Below are positions 36,369 through 46,384 of a stretch of 64,000 bases of DNA, piece after piece. The translations under genes were made by a program, and so were the position numbers. Source of the DNA: Paenibacillus sp. 19GGS1-52. Its GTDB lineage: Bacteria > Bacillota > Bacilli > Paenibacillales > Paenibacillaceae. Positions within the stretch are counted from its first letter, which is position 1; each line of letters opens with the position of its first letter. The DNA lies in NCBI RefSeq assembly GCF_022369515.1, contig NZ_CP059724.1, positions 4,092,001 to 4,156,000 on the forward strand, given 5' to 3'. The notes beneath the pieces were generated by a model. The model was given only the letters and a program-made list of their open reading frames with translations, was not told the origin of the DNA and did no database searches.

Positions 36369-36501
36369 ATCAATGTCCCCCTTGCATCTGTTGTGACAGT
36401 CGGCGGTTTCTGTAATACCCTTCCGTCCGTCTGTATAGTAGTACTATAATCTTGATGGCATTGCCCAACAACGAGACAATCCGATGGTTTTGTATAAATT
36501 A

Positions 36502-36515
36502 TGATAGTGCTTTCA
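36502..36515 (-). promoter_or_regulatory. Near-cre site upstream of the sugar-binding protein gene
   Basis: On the minus strand TGAAAGCACTATCA differs from the cre consensus TGWNANCGNTNWCA only at the central G. It overlaps the kinase stop codon, 134 bases before the binding-protein start. The changed core base weakens the case; a near-identical but perfect site is at 54439-54452. Confidence 0.25.
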
Positions 36516-38246
36516 CTCTGCAGAATGCTGCCGTGATGGCAGGAGAACGGATATCTTCGTGCCTCCTTGCTCGCTTGAGCGGATGACCAGGCGGCCTTCC
36601 TGACCGTACAAATACTCGATTCGTTCCCTGATATTCCACAGGCCAATCTGTTTCATAGCACCCGAAGGAAGGCGTGCTGGTGGTAGAGCTCCGTTCATAA
36701 TAGCTTGGGCCTTTGCCTGGCTCATACCGCAGCCGTCATCCCTGACTGAAATCAGCAGCCGTCCGCTGCGCTTGCGGATAATAATTTCAATGCGTCCGAT
36801 AGACTCCTTCTCTGAAAATCCATGAAAAATAGAGTTTTCCACCAGCGGTTGGATCAGGCTTTTTGGAATATAGTCACCCAAAGCCTGCTCTTCCACATTC
36901 CAGACCAGCTCGAACCGGTCCGCATATCTGTAATTCTGAATCCGTACGAAGTGATCAATAATATTCATCTCCTGCTCCACCGTGACATACAGACCGGCAT
37001 CGCCGATATTGACAGCATCATGCAGAATGCCAATGAAGGATTCAATCATTTCTTCGATGGCCGTATAATTCTTTTTTCGGGCCAGATAAACAACGGTGTT
37101 CAGTGTATTGTAGATAAAATGGGGATTAATCTGTGCAAACAGCAGCTCAGCAGACATTTTTCGTTTCCAGCGCTCCTGCTCTACCTTTTCACTCATCTGC
37201 CGCTCAATATCACCAAGCATCATTTCAAAGCCGTTCTTCAGCACGGAGAGCTCGTCGTTACTGCGGAACGACAGGTGAACATTATAATTGCCCATGGATA
37301 CCTGCTTCATGGCTTTGGTCATCTGCAGTATTGGCCGGATAATATTTGAAATAATAGGAAGAAACAACAGGAAGCAGAGCATGAGACATAATGCGAGGAA
37401 AATGGCCCAGTAGCGCACAATATAACCAACCCACTCGTAGAACCGGTCATTGGAGGTAAAAGTGTAGACGGACCACTGTGATTTATCAAAGACACTAGTC
37501 AGATAATAGCCCTTGTCACGCTTGATCACCTGAATGTCCGGTCCACTTATCGTCAGCATTTGTGCTGCTGGAGGATCTGCCGCGATGCCCTGCTGATACA
37601 GTAACGAATGGTCCGCCCCGATCCAGGCCACTTGGTCAAAGGACTGGCCTAAATACTGAAATAGGCTCTCGAACGCTGCATAATCGATGTTCAGCAGCAG
37701 TACACCCCCATACCGGGAATCGAAACGGATAAAGAAGCTCACGACCTTTTTGCTGCCGCCATCCAGAATGGTGTGGGGGGCTGAAAACCCGCTTTTGGTG
37801 TTGCTGTTCAGCGCATTCTGGTACCACTCCTCCTGAAGCAACTGCTCAAAGTATGGATCGAGATACAGCGAAGACCAGAAAACCTTGCCATCTGAACGGA
37901 CAATGGCCGAGCTTTCAAGATAGTCGCGCAGCACATTGAATTTGGTTAGTTGGGTAACCACATCCCGGTAAGCGCTGAGCTCGTCATAGGTCGAAGGATA
38001 TTGCAGTCGTTCTGCGAACTGCTGAAGCAGCTCATCGTTGACCATATTGGCCGCATATTTCTGCACATCATCAATCAGATGGTTCATCTGATTCGTAGTC
38101 TGCTCCAAATGAATAGTATCTTCACGCAGCGCCTGGGTTTCAAGAATTGAAGAGAACTGCTCATATGCCAATGCACTGATGGCCGTGACAGATAGAGTGA
38201 CAATAAGGATGACGCTGCCGAGAATTTTGTTTTTTATTTTGCGCAT
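36513..38246 (-). CDS. YesM-like sensor histidine kinase
   Basis: A 577-residue membrane kinase. The first helix is at about residues 10-28, an extracellular sensor of roughly 250 residues follows, then a second helix near 285-305 (FLALCLMLCFLLFLPIIS). A HAMP domain (MTKAMKQVSMGNYNV) leads to the kinase core with the phosphoacceptor in FAQINPHFIYNTLN, the N-box in LIQPLVENSIFHGF and the G-box DDGCGM. GGGAGG precedes the ATG, two bases after the response-regulator stop. It should sense a sugar or its binding protein and phosphorylate the partner regulator to control the importer genes downstream. Confidence 0.88.
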   Translation of the reverse strand: MRKIKNKILGSVILIVTLSVTAISALAYEQFSSILETQALREDTIHLEQTTNQMNHLIDDVQKYAANMVNDELLQQFAERLQYPSTYDELSAYRDVVTQLTKFNVLRDYLESSAIVRSDGKVFWSSLYLDPYFEQLLQEEWYQNALNSNTKSGFSAPHTILDGGSKKVVSFFIRFDSRYGGVLLLNIDYAAFESLFQYLGQSFDQVAWIGADHSLLYQQGIAADPPAAQMLTISGPDIQVIKRDKGYYLTSVFDKSQWSVYTFTSNDRFYEWVGYIVRYWAIFLALCLMLCFLLFLPIISNIIRPILQMTKAMKQVSMGNYNVHLSFRSNDELSVLKNGFEMMLGDIERQMSEKVEQERWKRKMSAELLFAQINPHFIYNTLNTVVYLARKKNYTAIEEMIESFIGILHDAVNIGDAGLYVTVEQEMNIIDHFVRIQNYRYADRFELVWNVEEQALGDYIPKSLIQPLVENSIFHGFSEKESIGRIEIIIRKRSGRLLISVRDDGCGMSQAKAQAIMNGALPPARLPSGAMKQIGLWNIRERIEYLYGQEGRLVIRSSEQGGTKISVLLPSRQHSAE

Positions 38247-38248
38247 AG

Positions 38249-39793
38249 CTATTCGCCTCCCTTCTGCTGCAGGAAGTCCTTGGGCTGTATGCCGGTGGTT
38301 TTTTTAAATACCTGACTGAAATATTGGCTAGTTTTGTATCCTACTTTCTCGGACACCTCATATATCTTGAATTCACCAGTCTGCAGGAGCTGTTTAGCCA
38401 GCGCGACTCGGTATTCCGTCGTGTAGTCCAGCAGGGACTGGCCAGTCTCCCGCTTGAAGGTGGTGCGCAGATGAATGCTGCTGATCTGCAGGTGGCCCGC
38501 GACAGTCTCCAGGGACAGGTCGGGATCGGCATAATTGCCCACAACATAATCCATTGCTTTATTCACCCAGCGTGAATAATTATTCTTGAGCTGCCGCCGC
38601 TGCAATCGCTCTTCCAGAATCCGGTATATACTGCTTATAATTTGCCGTGCGTCTGTGCCAAGATCTAGGTCGGTGCTGCAGCTTCCGTCCTTGCGGCATT
38701 CGTCGCCGATCTCACCAATGACTGCACGCATATCTCCCAAACGTGCCTGGGCGGCTACTTTCTCCAAACTGACTTTCAGACTGTCCAGTTTGCTCTTCTC
38801 GGGAGACAATAAATACTGTCTGACTTCATTGGCAATAATGGAATCGTCTCCAGCAGAAAGAGCCTGTTCCAGCAGAAATACAGCGCCTGGCGGCAGAAAC
38901 ATTGAATAATCATACGCCTGTCTGATCGCCGCATATCTCCGGTCCGGCAATTCTGCGCCGCTGCCTGCAGAAATAATCATTCGAGGAAGTACACCCTCAC
39001 AATACGCCTTCAGACTAACCAGCACTTGAGCCGCAATCTGCCGTAAGTTATAATGCTGCAGCAATAGACTGCTTGAAGAAGACAGCTTCAACAGGATAAT
39101 GTAGCCTCCTTCATCCATCTCCAAAACATGAATTTCCTCTATATCCGTTGACTGGATGCGAATTTCTTCTTCGATGTTCTTCCACATGATGGATGCCGGC
39201 CAGCGTTTGTTCCGGCGGCTTCCATCTAGCAGAATTGCAGCTCCCAACTCAAAATACAGCAGTGCAGGTTGCCCCCGCTGATGTTCTGTAACGAGACGAT
39301 GCAGGCGCGATTCTTGATTCCCCGTGGGAGCCTGGTACTTGCCCGCCAGCATATCTTTAAGCAAAATATGGAGCGCGTGTCCATGTCCATCTTCCTCGGC
39401 TGCATCTGCTGCCAAGCCTTCCTTAAGCAGCTTCAGCTGTTCAAGCAGACGGTTGCGGCTGATTTCGTGCTTAAGCAGATAATGAGCCGCACGCATTTCC
39501 AGCGCCTGACGGGCATAATCGAAATCCCGGTAAGCAGTCAGAAAGATCAGCCGGGTTTTGGGGGCAAGCTGGACCACAAGGCGGCCCAGCTCCAGTCCGT
39601 CCATAGGCGACATAGAAATGTCGGTGATGACAATCTGCGGCTGTAATTCTTCAAACATCCGCAGCGCCATGCGCCCACTGGTTGCCTTTGCGACTACTTG
39701 AAATCCGTTCTCTGCCCATGGAACCATCTGGTAAACATTATCAAGTGCAAGCGGTTCATCATCCACAAGCATGACCGAAATTAATGAATTCAT
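38249..39793 (-). CDS. YesN-like response regulator with AraC DNA-binding domain
   Basis: A 514-residue regulator. The receiver domain has DDEPLALDN and the phosphorylated Asp in IVITDISMSPMDG (about residue 56), with the Lys in YLLKHEISRN. A middle region of about 250 residues of unclear fold follows, then a C-terminal AraC-type double helix-turn-helix (LSLETVAGHLQISSIHLRTTFK, KIYEVSEKVGYKTSQYFSQVFK). It precedes the kinase gene by two bases. GGAGAGG lies upstream of the ATG. It likely activates the binding-protein and permease genes. Confidence 0.88.
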   Translation of the reverse strand: MNSLISVMLVDDEPLALDNVYQMVPWAENGFQVVAKATSGRMALRMFEELQPQIVITDISMSPMDGLELGRLVVQLAPKTRLIFLTAYRDFDYARQALEMRAAHYLLKHEISRNRLLEQLKLLKEGLAADAAEEDGHGHALHILLKDMLAGKYQAPTGNQESRLHRLVTEHQRGQPALLYFELGAAILLDGSRRNKRWPASIMWKNIEEEIRIQSTDIEEIHVLEMDEGGYIILLKLSSSSSLLLQHYNLRQIAAQVLVSLKAYCEGVLPRMIISAGSGAELPDRRYAAIRQAYDYSMFLPPGAVFLLEQALSAGDDSIIANEVRQYLLSPEKSKLDSLKVSLEKVAAQARLGDMRAVIGEIGDECRKDGSCSTDLDLGTDARQIISSIYRILEERLQRRQLKNNYSRWVNKAMDYVVGNYADPDLSLETVAGHLQISSIHLRTTFKRETGQSLLDYTTEYRVALAKQLLQTGEFKIYEVSEKVGYKTSQYFSQVFKKTTGIQPKDFLQQKGGE

Positions 39794-39850
39794 TGTAGAT
39801 TCCTCTCCGTTCCAGTCGTATTCCTAGTATATATGCAGGTATAACGAAAC

Positions 39851-39866
39851 TTGAAGACGCTGTCAA
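39851..39866. promoter_or_regulatory. Possible cre-like palindrome upstream of the two-component genes
   Basis: TTGAAGACGCTGTCAA is a near-palindrome around ACGC, resembling the cre consensus with two mismatches. It lies 58-73 bases upstream of the response-regulator start, where CcpA repression would make sense for a sugar system. Confidence 0.3.
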
Positions 39867-39945
39867 TGGAAATCCTACCCTAAAGGAAAAGAGTCCTGCT
39901 GTTATCTAAAAGAGGCTGCATCCAGTACATAGCTGTTTACTAATA

Positions 39946-39992
39946 CAAATAGCCGGGCTCCATTAGGAGTCCGGCGGGCTGCGGCCTATTTA
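39946..39992 (-). terminator. Terminator after the fucosidase gene
   Basis: GGGCTCC (about 39954-39961) pairs with GGAGTCC, extended by the flanking AAATAGCC and GGCCTATTT. On the minus strand the hairpin is followed by TATTTGTATT. It lies about 35 bases after the GH29 stop. Confidence 0.6.
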
Positions 39993-40024
39993 TGTTTGCA
40001 ATAATTAATTTTCAACTAATTTTG

Positions 40025-41464
40025 TTACCAATTCCCCATACTCCGCGAACTTAGGTACACTTCAAGAGCGGAAAGGGATGGGCACCATCGTGATTTTTCA
40101 ATGGTCAGGCGTATATATCTTGCTTTAATTTCCGGGAAATTAAGGATGCGCTTATGCCCGACAACCGTACATTCACAGAACCGTTTCCACGAACCCTCAT
40201 GCAGGTATTCCAGGTGAAGTTTTTCTATTCGCTGACCGGACTGTATATGCTCCTTGAGCACGATAGTATCAAATGTCTGCTCAACATTCAGATCAATTTC
40301 AACCCCAGCCTGCTCCGTACCTTCTTTGGGACACCAGTACGTATCTTTATTCCCGTCCAATATCCGATGGGCAGCGTGGTTCTCATCCAGCGTTTCCGTG
40401 GCGTCGGCATGCGCTTTCGAGGCAAGATTATGCTTGAAAGTAGACCTGAGCGTTCTTCCGAGCTCGGACATTCGCTTGGAATCATTTTCATGTATGAGTC
40501 CGCGCTTATCCGGGGGAAGATTCAATAGAAACGTCGAATTCCCGCCAACCGATTTATAGTAGATATCCAAGAGCACTTCAAGACTTCTAACCTTGTCATC
40601 CTCTGCAGTGTGGTAGAACCAGCCAGGTCGAATCGAGGTATTCACTTCAGCCGGGTACCATACGAGTTTATCCTTACCCGTAATGGCTTCTCTGCTGCCC
40701 AAATTCTCATCGTGGGAGCGGATTTGCTTGGAGAACTCACCGTCGTCGGCTTGCTGTGACTCTTCTTGAATTTTTTCGCGATCCTGAAGCTCTGCAGGAA
40801 CGACACTCCATTCGGAATCCCGAGTGTGGCCCGCCTCATTGCCGCACCAACGAACATCTGGACCACATACGGATATCACTGCGCCCGGCTGTAATTCTCG
40901 TATCACCTCGTAATACCCTTCCCAATCATAGACCTGTTTTAATCCATTGGGACCCTCACCGCACGCACCATCGAACCAAACACAAAAGATGTCGCCGTAA
41001 TGGGTCAACAACTCACGCAATTGATCTTTGAAATAGTCGTTGTATACCGAGGATCCGTAACGCTCATCATGACGGTCCCATGGAGACAAATAAACCCCGA
41101 ATGAAATCCCCCCTTCGCGGCACGCATCGGCTACTTCCTTCACAAGGTCGCCATTTCCGCCGCGCCATGGACTGTTCTTAACTGAATGTTCCGTGTAGCT
41201 ACTAGGCCAGAGGCAGAATCCATCATGATGCTTGCAAGTCAAGATCAAGCCTTTCATTCCTGCCGATTTGCAAACATCCACCCATTGCTTTGCACTAAAT
41301 GCTTCGGGATTAAATATAGTTGGGTCTTCGTCTCCAAGCCCCCATTCTTTATCCGTAAAGGTGTTAATGCCGAAATGAATAAAGGAATAGAATTCTAACT
41401 CTTGCCATGCCAGTTGTCGTGCTGACGGTATAATTTGTGCTGCGTTTTTGATAAATTCATCCAT
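40025..41464 (-). CDS. Alpha-L-fucosidase (GH29) with C-terminal F5/8-type domain
   Basis: A 479-residue enzyme without signal peptide, so intracellular. The GH29 catalytic domain (about residues 1-340) has KHHDGFCLWPS, and the nucleophilic Asp in FCVWFDGACGEG near residue 166. The last 130 residues (HRILDGNKDTYWCPKEG, VEIDLN, ARYIRLTIEKS) form a discoidin/F5-8C-like carbohydrate-binding fold. AAGGGGAG precedes the ATG. It follows the GH42 gene by about 25 bases, in one operon. It would remove terminal L-fucose from imported oligosaccharides, exposing galactose for the beta-galactosidase. Confidence 0.9.
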   Translation of the reverse strand: MDEFIKNAAQIIPSARQLAWQELEFYSFIHFGINTFTDKEWGLGDEDPTIFNPEAFSAKQWVDVCKSAGMKGLILTCKHHDGFCLWPSSYTEHSVKNSPWRGGNGDLVKEVADACREGGISFGVYLSPWDRHDERYGSSVYNDYFKDQLRELLTHYGDIFCVWFDGACGEGPNGLKQVYDWEGYYEVIRELQPGAVISVCGPDVRWCGNEAGHTRDSEWSVVPAELQDREKIQEESQQADDGEFSKQIRSHDENLGSREAITGKDKLVWYPAEVNTSIRPGWFYHTAEDDKVRSLEVLLDIYYKSVGGNSTFLLNLPPDKRGLIHENDSKRMSELGRTLRSTFKHNLASKAHADATETLDENHAAHRILDGNKDTYWCPKEGTEQAGVEIDLNVEQTFDTIVLKEHIQSGQRIEKLHLEYLHEGSWKRFCECTVVGHKRILNFPEIKARYIRLTIEKSRWCPSLSALEVYLSSRSMGNW

Positions 41465-41489
41465 CTATATGCTCCCCTTTGTTTATCAA

Positions 41490-43505
41490 TTAGTACATTA
41501 GAAGTTCTACCTCATAAGCGCCTAAAGTAAGCGAATTCTCAAAATGATTGCCGGACAACAGCCCGGATGCTTCTCGGTCAAGCTTTATGGTTTGCTCTGT
41601 GCCGGTGGTGTTCACACAGATTAAAGAGCCGTCATCCAGTTTGCGTGCGACAACGCCTGCAGGGGTTGCGGGACCTTTCTGAATGCCAAGCGTCGGGTAC
41701 AACATGTCCAGAAGCAAACTTAGAAAATCCGCATCCGCAGGTATGGCGACATAAATCGCCTCTCCCTTGCCGTAACGGTTACGTGTTACAGCGGGCGACT
41801 TATCCAATGTATTCGTAAATGCCGCTACCGTCTCGGCCGTGCGGGCTTCCAGTATTTCATAATAGTCAATACCAGGCTGATATTCCCGCTCTCCAATTGA
41901 AATAGCCGGCTTTTCACGTTCCAGATGAAGCTCCGTCTTCTCAAGACCACCAGCATTCTCGGCAGGCGTATGGCTTCTGGTTCTCATGAATGCTCCGCTA
42001 CGGATACCGAATACATCGCTGAGCTCTCCGGGCAGCGGTGTATCAAAGACGCGATTATGTTCATTGACTTTCGCAGAATATGCCGTCATCAGGGCGGTGC
42101 CCCCGTCTTCAACGTAGGAGCGAATAGCTGCCGCCGATGCTTTATCCATAACGGCATGTCCCGGCACGATCAGGATTTTGTAATCCTTTTGCATGTTGCG
42201 CAAATTCACGATATTACAGTCAATATTTGCACGCATAAGGGCCTCGTAAGCTTGCAATACTTGCTGGGTATACTCTGTTTTGTAAAAACTCCGGTTGCCG
42301 TCCATCACCTTCATGCTTTCGTACGAGTAGGCAATGGCGATCTGTGGACTGGTCCTTCTGGGAAGCCCACGTTCCTTCAAAAGATTGAATTCCTCGGCGA
42401 TTTGTTTGAACTCTTCATACTTCCATCCCGGACTGCCATCATGATCAACCAGACCGAATACATATTGCTCCTCACCACCCAGCATAGTACGCCAGGTCCA
42501 CGCACAGACTGCTTGCGCTCTATGAACAAGCGAGAGATAGGCATACATTCTCATGGCTTTACGCGGTGAGCCGTAGCCTCCGAAGTCGCCGGTCTGGAAT
42601 TCAAGGCACCAAATGGGTTGGTCAAGCTCCCCTATGCGATGATCCATAAAGAAGCAGGCGGCGGTCAAAGCTTTTCTGTCTTCTGGATTGGTGCCGGGAT
42701 AGAATCCGATTCCGGGTAAATCAATGATATCTTGATATTGCTTTAAATAGTCGAACCCGTATCCGGGATTCTCCGACCAATGGTTGGTAGATTCCCTGAC
42801 ACCTGGGGCTAACTGTTTCACTATCCGGCTTAGACCCTTCATGTACACCAAGATTTCATCAGAATAGAACCGCCACATGTCCAGCACTCGTTCCGGTGCG
42901 CCTTGAATTTGACCAGAAATCGGAAGTACGACATCGTGAAAACTATTCAATTTACGGGACCAGCGCTGAGTGGTCCATGCTTGGTTCAGGTTGTCTACCG
43001 TTTCATACTTTTCCGTTAGCCAAGCTTCAAAGCGGTCTCTAGCGTGACTGGAATAGGAAGGCGCACCTGAACCAAGCTCGTTGCACAATCCAAAAGCATA
43101 AAGTGCCGGATGGTTTCGATATTGGCATACCAGTTTCTCGGCGAACTTGTAAGCATAGTCCTGAAAGGCTGGATGACCAACGTCCTCCATATAACGCGTT
43201 TGCGCTTCTAATCGAATGCCGTTGGTATCTGAACGATCAATCTCGGGATGTTTTTTGTGCAGCCAAGTTGGAGCAGGGCGAGTTGCGATATCGAGAACGA
43301 CCTGTATTCCTGCCTCATGAAAAAGATCCATCACCTCATCGAACCACTCAAAAGTAAATTCACCTTCAGATGGTTCAAAGCTATCCCAACACAGATGCCC
43401 CAGTCGGACAATATTGAAGGATGCTTTCCGCATCAAATCAATATCGTGTTTCCATCTCTCTCGGGGCCAATCGTGCGGATGGTAATTCGTTCCTGCAAAC
43501 AACAA
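41490..43505 (-). CDS. Beta-galactosidase (GH42)
   Basis: A 671-residue cytosolic enzyme. It begins LFAGTNYHPHDWPRERW; the acid/base Glu is in YAFGLCNELGSG (about residue 145), and the nucleophile Glu is in PIWCLEFQTGDFG (about 305). A trimerisation domain (VPGHAVMDKASAAAIRSYV) and a C-terminal beta domain follow. I chose the TTG at 43505, because GAGGTGATC lies eight bases before it; an in-frame GTG at 43514 falls inside that site. It is the first gene of a two-gene operon with the fucosidase and is divergent from an importer operon that probably supplies its substrate, a fucosylated beta-galactoside. Confidence 0.88.
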   Translation of the reverse strand: MLFAGTNYHPHDWPRERWKHDIDLMRKASFNIVRLGHLCWDSFEPSEGEFTFEWFDEVMDLFHEAGIQVVLDIATRPAPTWLHKKHPEIDRSDTNGIRLEAQTRYMEDVGHPAFQDYAYKFAEKLVCQYRNHPALYAFGLCNELGSGAPSYSSHARDRFEAWLTEKYETVDNLNQAWTTQRWSRKLNSFHDVVLPISGQIQGAPERVLDMWRFYSDEILVYMKGLSRIVKQLAPGVRESTNHWSENPGYGFDYLKQYQDIIDLPGIGFYPGTNPEDRKALTAACFFMDHRIGELDQPIWCLEFQTGDFGGYGSPRKAMRMYAYLSLVHRAQAVCAWTWRTMLGGEEQYVFGLVDHDGSPGWKYEEFKQIAEEFNLLKERGLPRRTSPQIAIAYSYESMKVMDGNRSFYKTEYTQQVLQAYEALMRANIDCNIVNLRNMQKDYKILIVPGHAVMDKASAAAIRSYVEDGGTALMTAYSAKVNEHNRVFDTPLPGELSDVFGIRSGAFMRTRSHTPAENAGGLEKTELHLEREKPAISIGEREYQPGIDYYEILEARTAETVAAFTNTLDKSPAVTRNRYGKGEAIYVAIPADADFLSLLLDMLYPTLGIQKGPATPAGVVARKLDDGSLICVNTTGTEQTIKLDREASGLLSGNHFENSLTLGAYEVELLMY

Positions 43506-43718
43506 ATTGATCACCTCATATAAAAATATTATAATACGTAATACATCATAAACGTTATAATTTAAATAAAGAATATAAGATATTAACGACTGTATATAAA
43601 AAAATGAAAGTTATTTGTAATGACCAATATATTTATATAAATCTCTTATTATTGTTATTTAAGCGTTACCATTGCTGGGGATATACTAAGCATGAAATAA
43701 ATAAAGGGAGGTCATTGA

Positions 43719-45365
43719 ATGAGGAAGAGGTTCACGAAGCAAGCGTGTGTAGCGCTTGCGATCGGAGTAACAATGTTGTCTGCTATCGGCTGTAGTACGA
43801 AAACCGATCCAGAACAAAATGCCCAAGGGGAAAAAGGAAATGCAGCTCAAAAAGAGGTTACTATTTCATTAGGGAGGGTTGTGGGGTCTGATAACAAATT
43901 CAAGAATGGCGAAACCATTGAAAATAATGTTCATACCAAGTGGGCCAAGGAGAAGTTTGGCATTAACTTTAAGGTAGATTGGACAGTAGGAACAGGCGAT
44001 GCCTACACAACGAAGCTCCGTCTTCTGTTGAATTCAAACGAAAAACTGCCGGATGTCTTCACTTTAAGCGATCCGACGCTTGAGAACCAGGTTGTTGATT
44101 CCGGCAAAGTCATGGATATTTCTGAGGCATTCGATAAGTACGCTTCGCCGCGGCTTAAAGAACTGTACGCAAAATATCCTGAAATTTGGAATACGGTTAC
44201 TTACGATGGCAAGCATTACGGCCTTCCTACCTTCAATGCCAATAGTTCCTTTAGTGTGATGTGGATACGTCAGGATTGGCTTGATAAATTAGGGCTGCAG
44301 GTGCCGAAGACCCTCGATGAAATGGAAACTGTCATGGATGCATTCGTCAATCGTGATCCAGACGGGAATGGAGTAAAGGATACCATCGGATTGTCACTTT
44401 CTCTTAAAAAAGGTGTTACAGCCGTAAAGGATACTTTCATGGCATCAAGCGATTTCTTGTTCGGACAAACAGCCATACCAACTTACTGGACAGAGGGGGC
44501 AGATGGAAAGCTTCAGTACGGATCTGTTCAGCCTACCGTCAAGGAGGGGCTAACCAAACTTAGCGAATGGATGGAAAAAGGTTATCTAGATAAAGACACA
44601 GGGATTATGGATGAAGCCAAAGCAGCAGAAAGCTTTGTTCAGGGCAAATCCGGCATGGTCTTCGGACCGACTTGGATGGCTTCTTATCCGTTCAACCAAG
44701 ATATGAAGTTTGATTATAAACCAGTACCAATACCTGCAGGAATTGACGGAAAGATGGGATTCGGCAGTGAACCGCAATCTTCAGTCCGTTTTTATTTCAA
44801 TAATGATTTCAAAAATATGGAAGCCTTCTTCAACTATTTGGACGCTATTATGGGACCTGGCTTCTACGATCCATCTTCCGAACTCGCCAACGGATGGGCA
44901 GAAGGATACGATTATGTAATGGTTGATGGTAAGCCCGTTTACGATCAGGATAAAATTCCAGGCGGATGGATTGACGTGAAGAAATACACGATTTACGGAA
45001 ATGATATTCAAACGCCAAAAAAAGAGCTTGAGGTCATGGCCAAGCTAGGCCAGGGAAAAACCCCTGAAACCCCTTACGAAATGTATTTCTCTGCAAGACC
45101 GAAGAAATGGGCGGAAGCTGCTGCAGTACTTCAAACGTATATCGACGACGCATCGGTCTTCGATTTGTATACGGGTCCTCCAACAGCAACCATGGCTCAA
45201 AAAGGCGAATTGCTTCGCAAAATGGAAAACGAAGCCTTTCTGAAAATTATTTATGGGCAGGAGTCTCCGGATTCTTTCGATAGCTTTGTGGCAAAATGGA
45301 AGTCGTCCGGTGGCGACGATATAACTAAAGAAGTAAACGAATGGTATCAATCGTTCAAAAAATAG
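43719..45365 (+). CDS. LplA-type extracellular solute-binding lipoprotein
   Basis: A 548-residue lipoprotein with signal peptide and lipobox SAIGC (Cys about residue 25). The size and motifs (NVHTKWAKEKFGINFKVDW, NSNEKLPDVFTLSD, YGLPTFNANSSFSVMWIRQDW, WLDKLGLQVPKTLDEM, DPDGNGVKDTIGL) are those of the large binding proteins that serve LplB/YtcP permeases for complex oligosaccharides. GGGAGG lies seven bases before the ATG. It is the first gene of a five-gene operon (binding protein, two permeases, kinase, regulator), divergent from GH42 and GH29 enzymes. Confidence 0.88.
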   Translation: MRKRFTKQACVALAIGVTMLSAIGCSTKTDPEQNAQGEKGNAAQKEVTISLGRVVGSDNKFKNGETIENNVHTKWAKEKFGINFKVDWTVGTGDAYTTKLRLLLNSNEKLPDVFTLSDPTLENQVVDSGKVMDISEAFDKYASPRLKELYAKYPEIWNTVTYDGKHYGLPTFNANSSFSVMWIRQDWLDKLGLQVPKTLDEMETVMDAFVNRDPDGNGVKDTIGLSLSLKKGVTAVKDTFMASSDFLFGQTAIPTYWTEGADGKLQYGSVQPTVKEGLTKLSEWMEKGYLDKDTGIMDEAKAAESFVQGKSGMVFGPTWMASYPFNQDMKFDYKPVPIPAGIDGKMGFGSEPQSSVRFYFNNDFKNMEAFFNYLDAIMGPGFYDPSSELANGWAEGYDYVMVDGKPVYDQDKIPGGWIDVKKYTIYGNDIQTPKKELEVMAKLGQGKTPETPYEMYFSARPKKWAEAAAVLQTYIDDASVFDLYTGPPTATMAQKGELLRKMENEAFLKIIYGQESPDSFDSFVAKWKSSGGDDITKEVNEWYQSFKK

Positions 45366-45453
45366 AGGGTTTGGTCTTGGATAGGCCTTGCGGAGCGATA
45401 TCGACGCAATGCCTATCTCATATTTCCAAATTATTAAAAGAGGAGTTGTCTGG

Positions 45454-46365
45454 ATGATGGAATGGAAGAAGAGCAAGACGAGGTTTTTTCGTCAACTACC
45501 TCTACATTTGCTCATAATGCCATCTGTAATCTGTTTGCTCGTATTTAATTATGCACCAATGACAGGACTACTAATGGCTTTTCAGGATTTCAAGCCTCGT
45601 CTAGGCTTTCTACATTCGCCATGGGTTGGCTTTGAACATTTTAAATATATGTTTACCTATCCCGACAGCAGACAAGTAATTTTCAACACTTTACTTATCG
45701 CTTCACTTAAAATCATAGCCAATATCATAGTCCCAATCACTTTCGCCTTACTTCTTAATGAAATTCGCGCAATTCTATTCAAAAGATTTGTGCAGACGTT
45801 AGTTTATCTTCCGCATTTTTTGTCTTGGGTTATTCTAGGTGGTATTCTAACTGACATATTAGGGAATAAAGGGATTTTTAATCATTTATTGACTTTATTC
45901 GGAGCCAATACAATCTTTTTTCTCGGAGACGGCACCTGGTTTCGGATAACAGTCGTGATCAGTGATGTGTGGAAAGAATTCGGGTTTTCCGCGATTATCT
46001 ATCTCGCAGCAATGAGTGGTATTAACATGTCGTTGTACGAAGCAGCCGAAATTGACGGTGCAAGCCGCCTTAAGCAAACCTTCCATATCACCTTGCCGTC
46101 GCTAGTACCTGTTATTCTGGTTGTTGGAACGTTGGCGCTTGGCAACATCCTTAACGCCGGCTTTGACCAGATATTCAATCTATACAATCCGCTCGTTTAC
46201 CGTGAAGGAGATATAATCGATACCTTTGTTTACAGGGTGGGTCTCATGGACGGTTCATTCAGTTTCGCAACAGCAGTCGGTTTATTCAAATCAGTAATTA
46301 GTTTCATCCTGATTGTTACGGCATATCGACTTGCTCACCGGTTTGGAAATTATCGCATTTTCTAA
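45454..46365 (+). CDS. LplB-type sugar ABC importer permease
   Basis: A 303-residue membrane protein. It starts with a short basic stretch, then LHLLIMPSVICLLVFNYAPMTG, and has the typical AFQDFKPRLGF and LYEAAEIDGASRLKQTFHITLP coupling loop. I chose the ATG at 45454, after AGAGGAG; a frame extending to 45388 has no such site. It pairs with the following permease. No ATPase gene is present, implying a shared ATPase elsewhere. Confidence 0.87.
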   Translation: MMEWKKSKTRFFRQLPLHLLIMPSVICLLVFNYAPMTGLLMAFQDFKPRLGFLHSPWVGFEHFKYMFTYPDSRQVIFNTLLIASLKIIANIIVPITFALLLNEIRAILFKRFVQTLVYLPHFLSWVILGGILTDILGNKGIFNHLLTLFGANTIFFLGDGTWFRITVVISDVWKEFGFSAIIYLAAMSGINMSLYEAAEIDGASRLKQTFHITLPSLVPVILVVGTLALGNILNAGFDQIFNLYNPLVYREGDIIDTFVYRVGLMDGSFSFATAVGLFKSVISFILIVTAYRLAHRFGNYRIF

Positions 46366-46384
46366 GTAAAGGCAGGTTGATCCT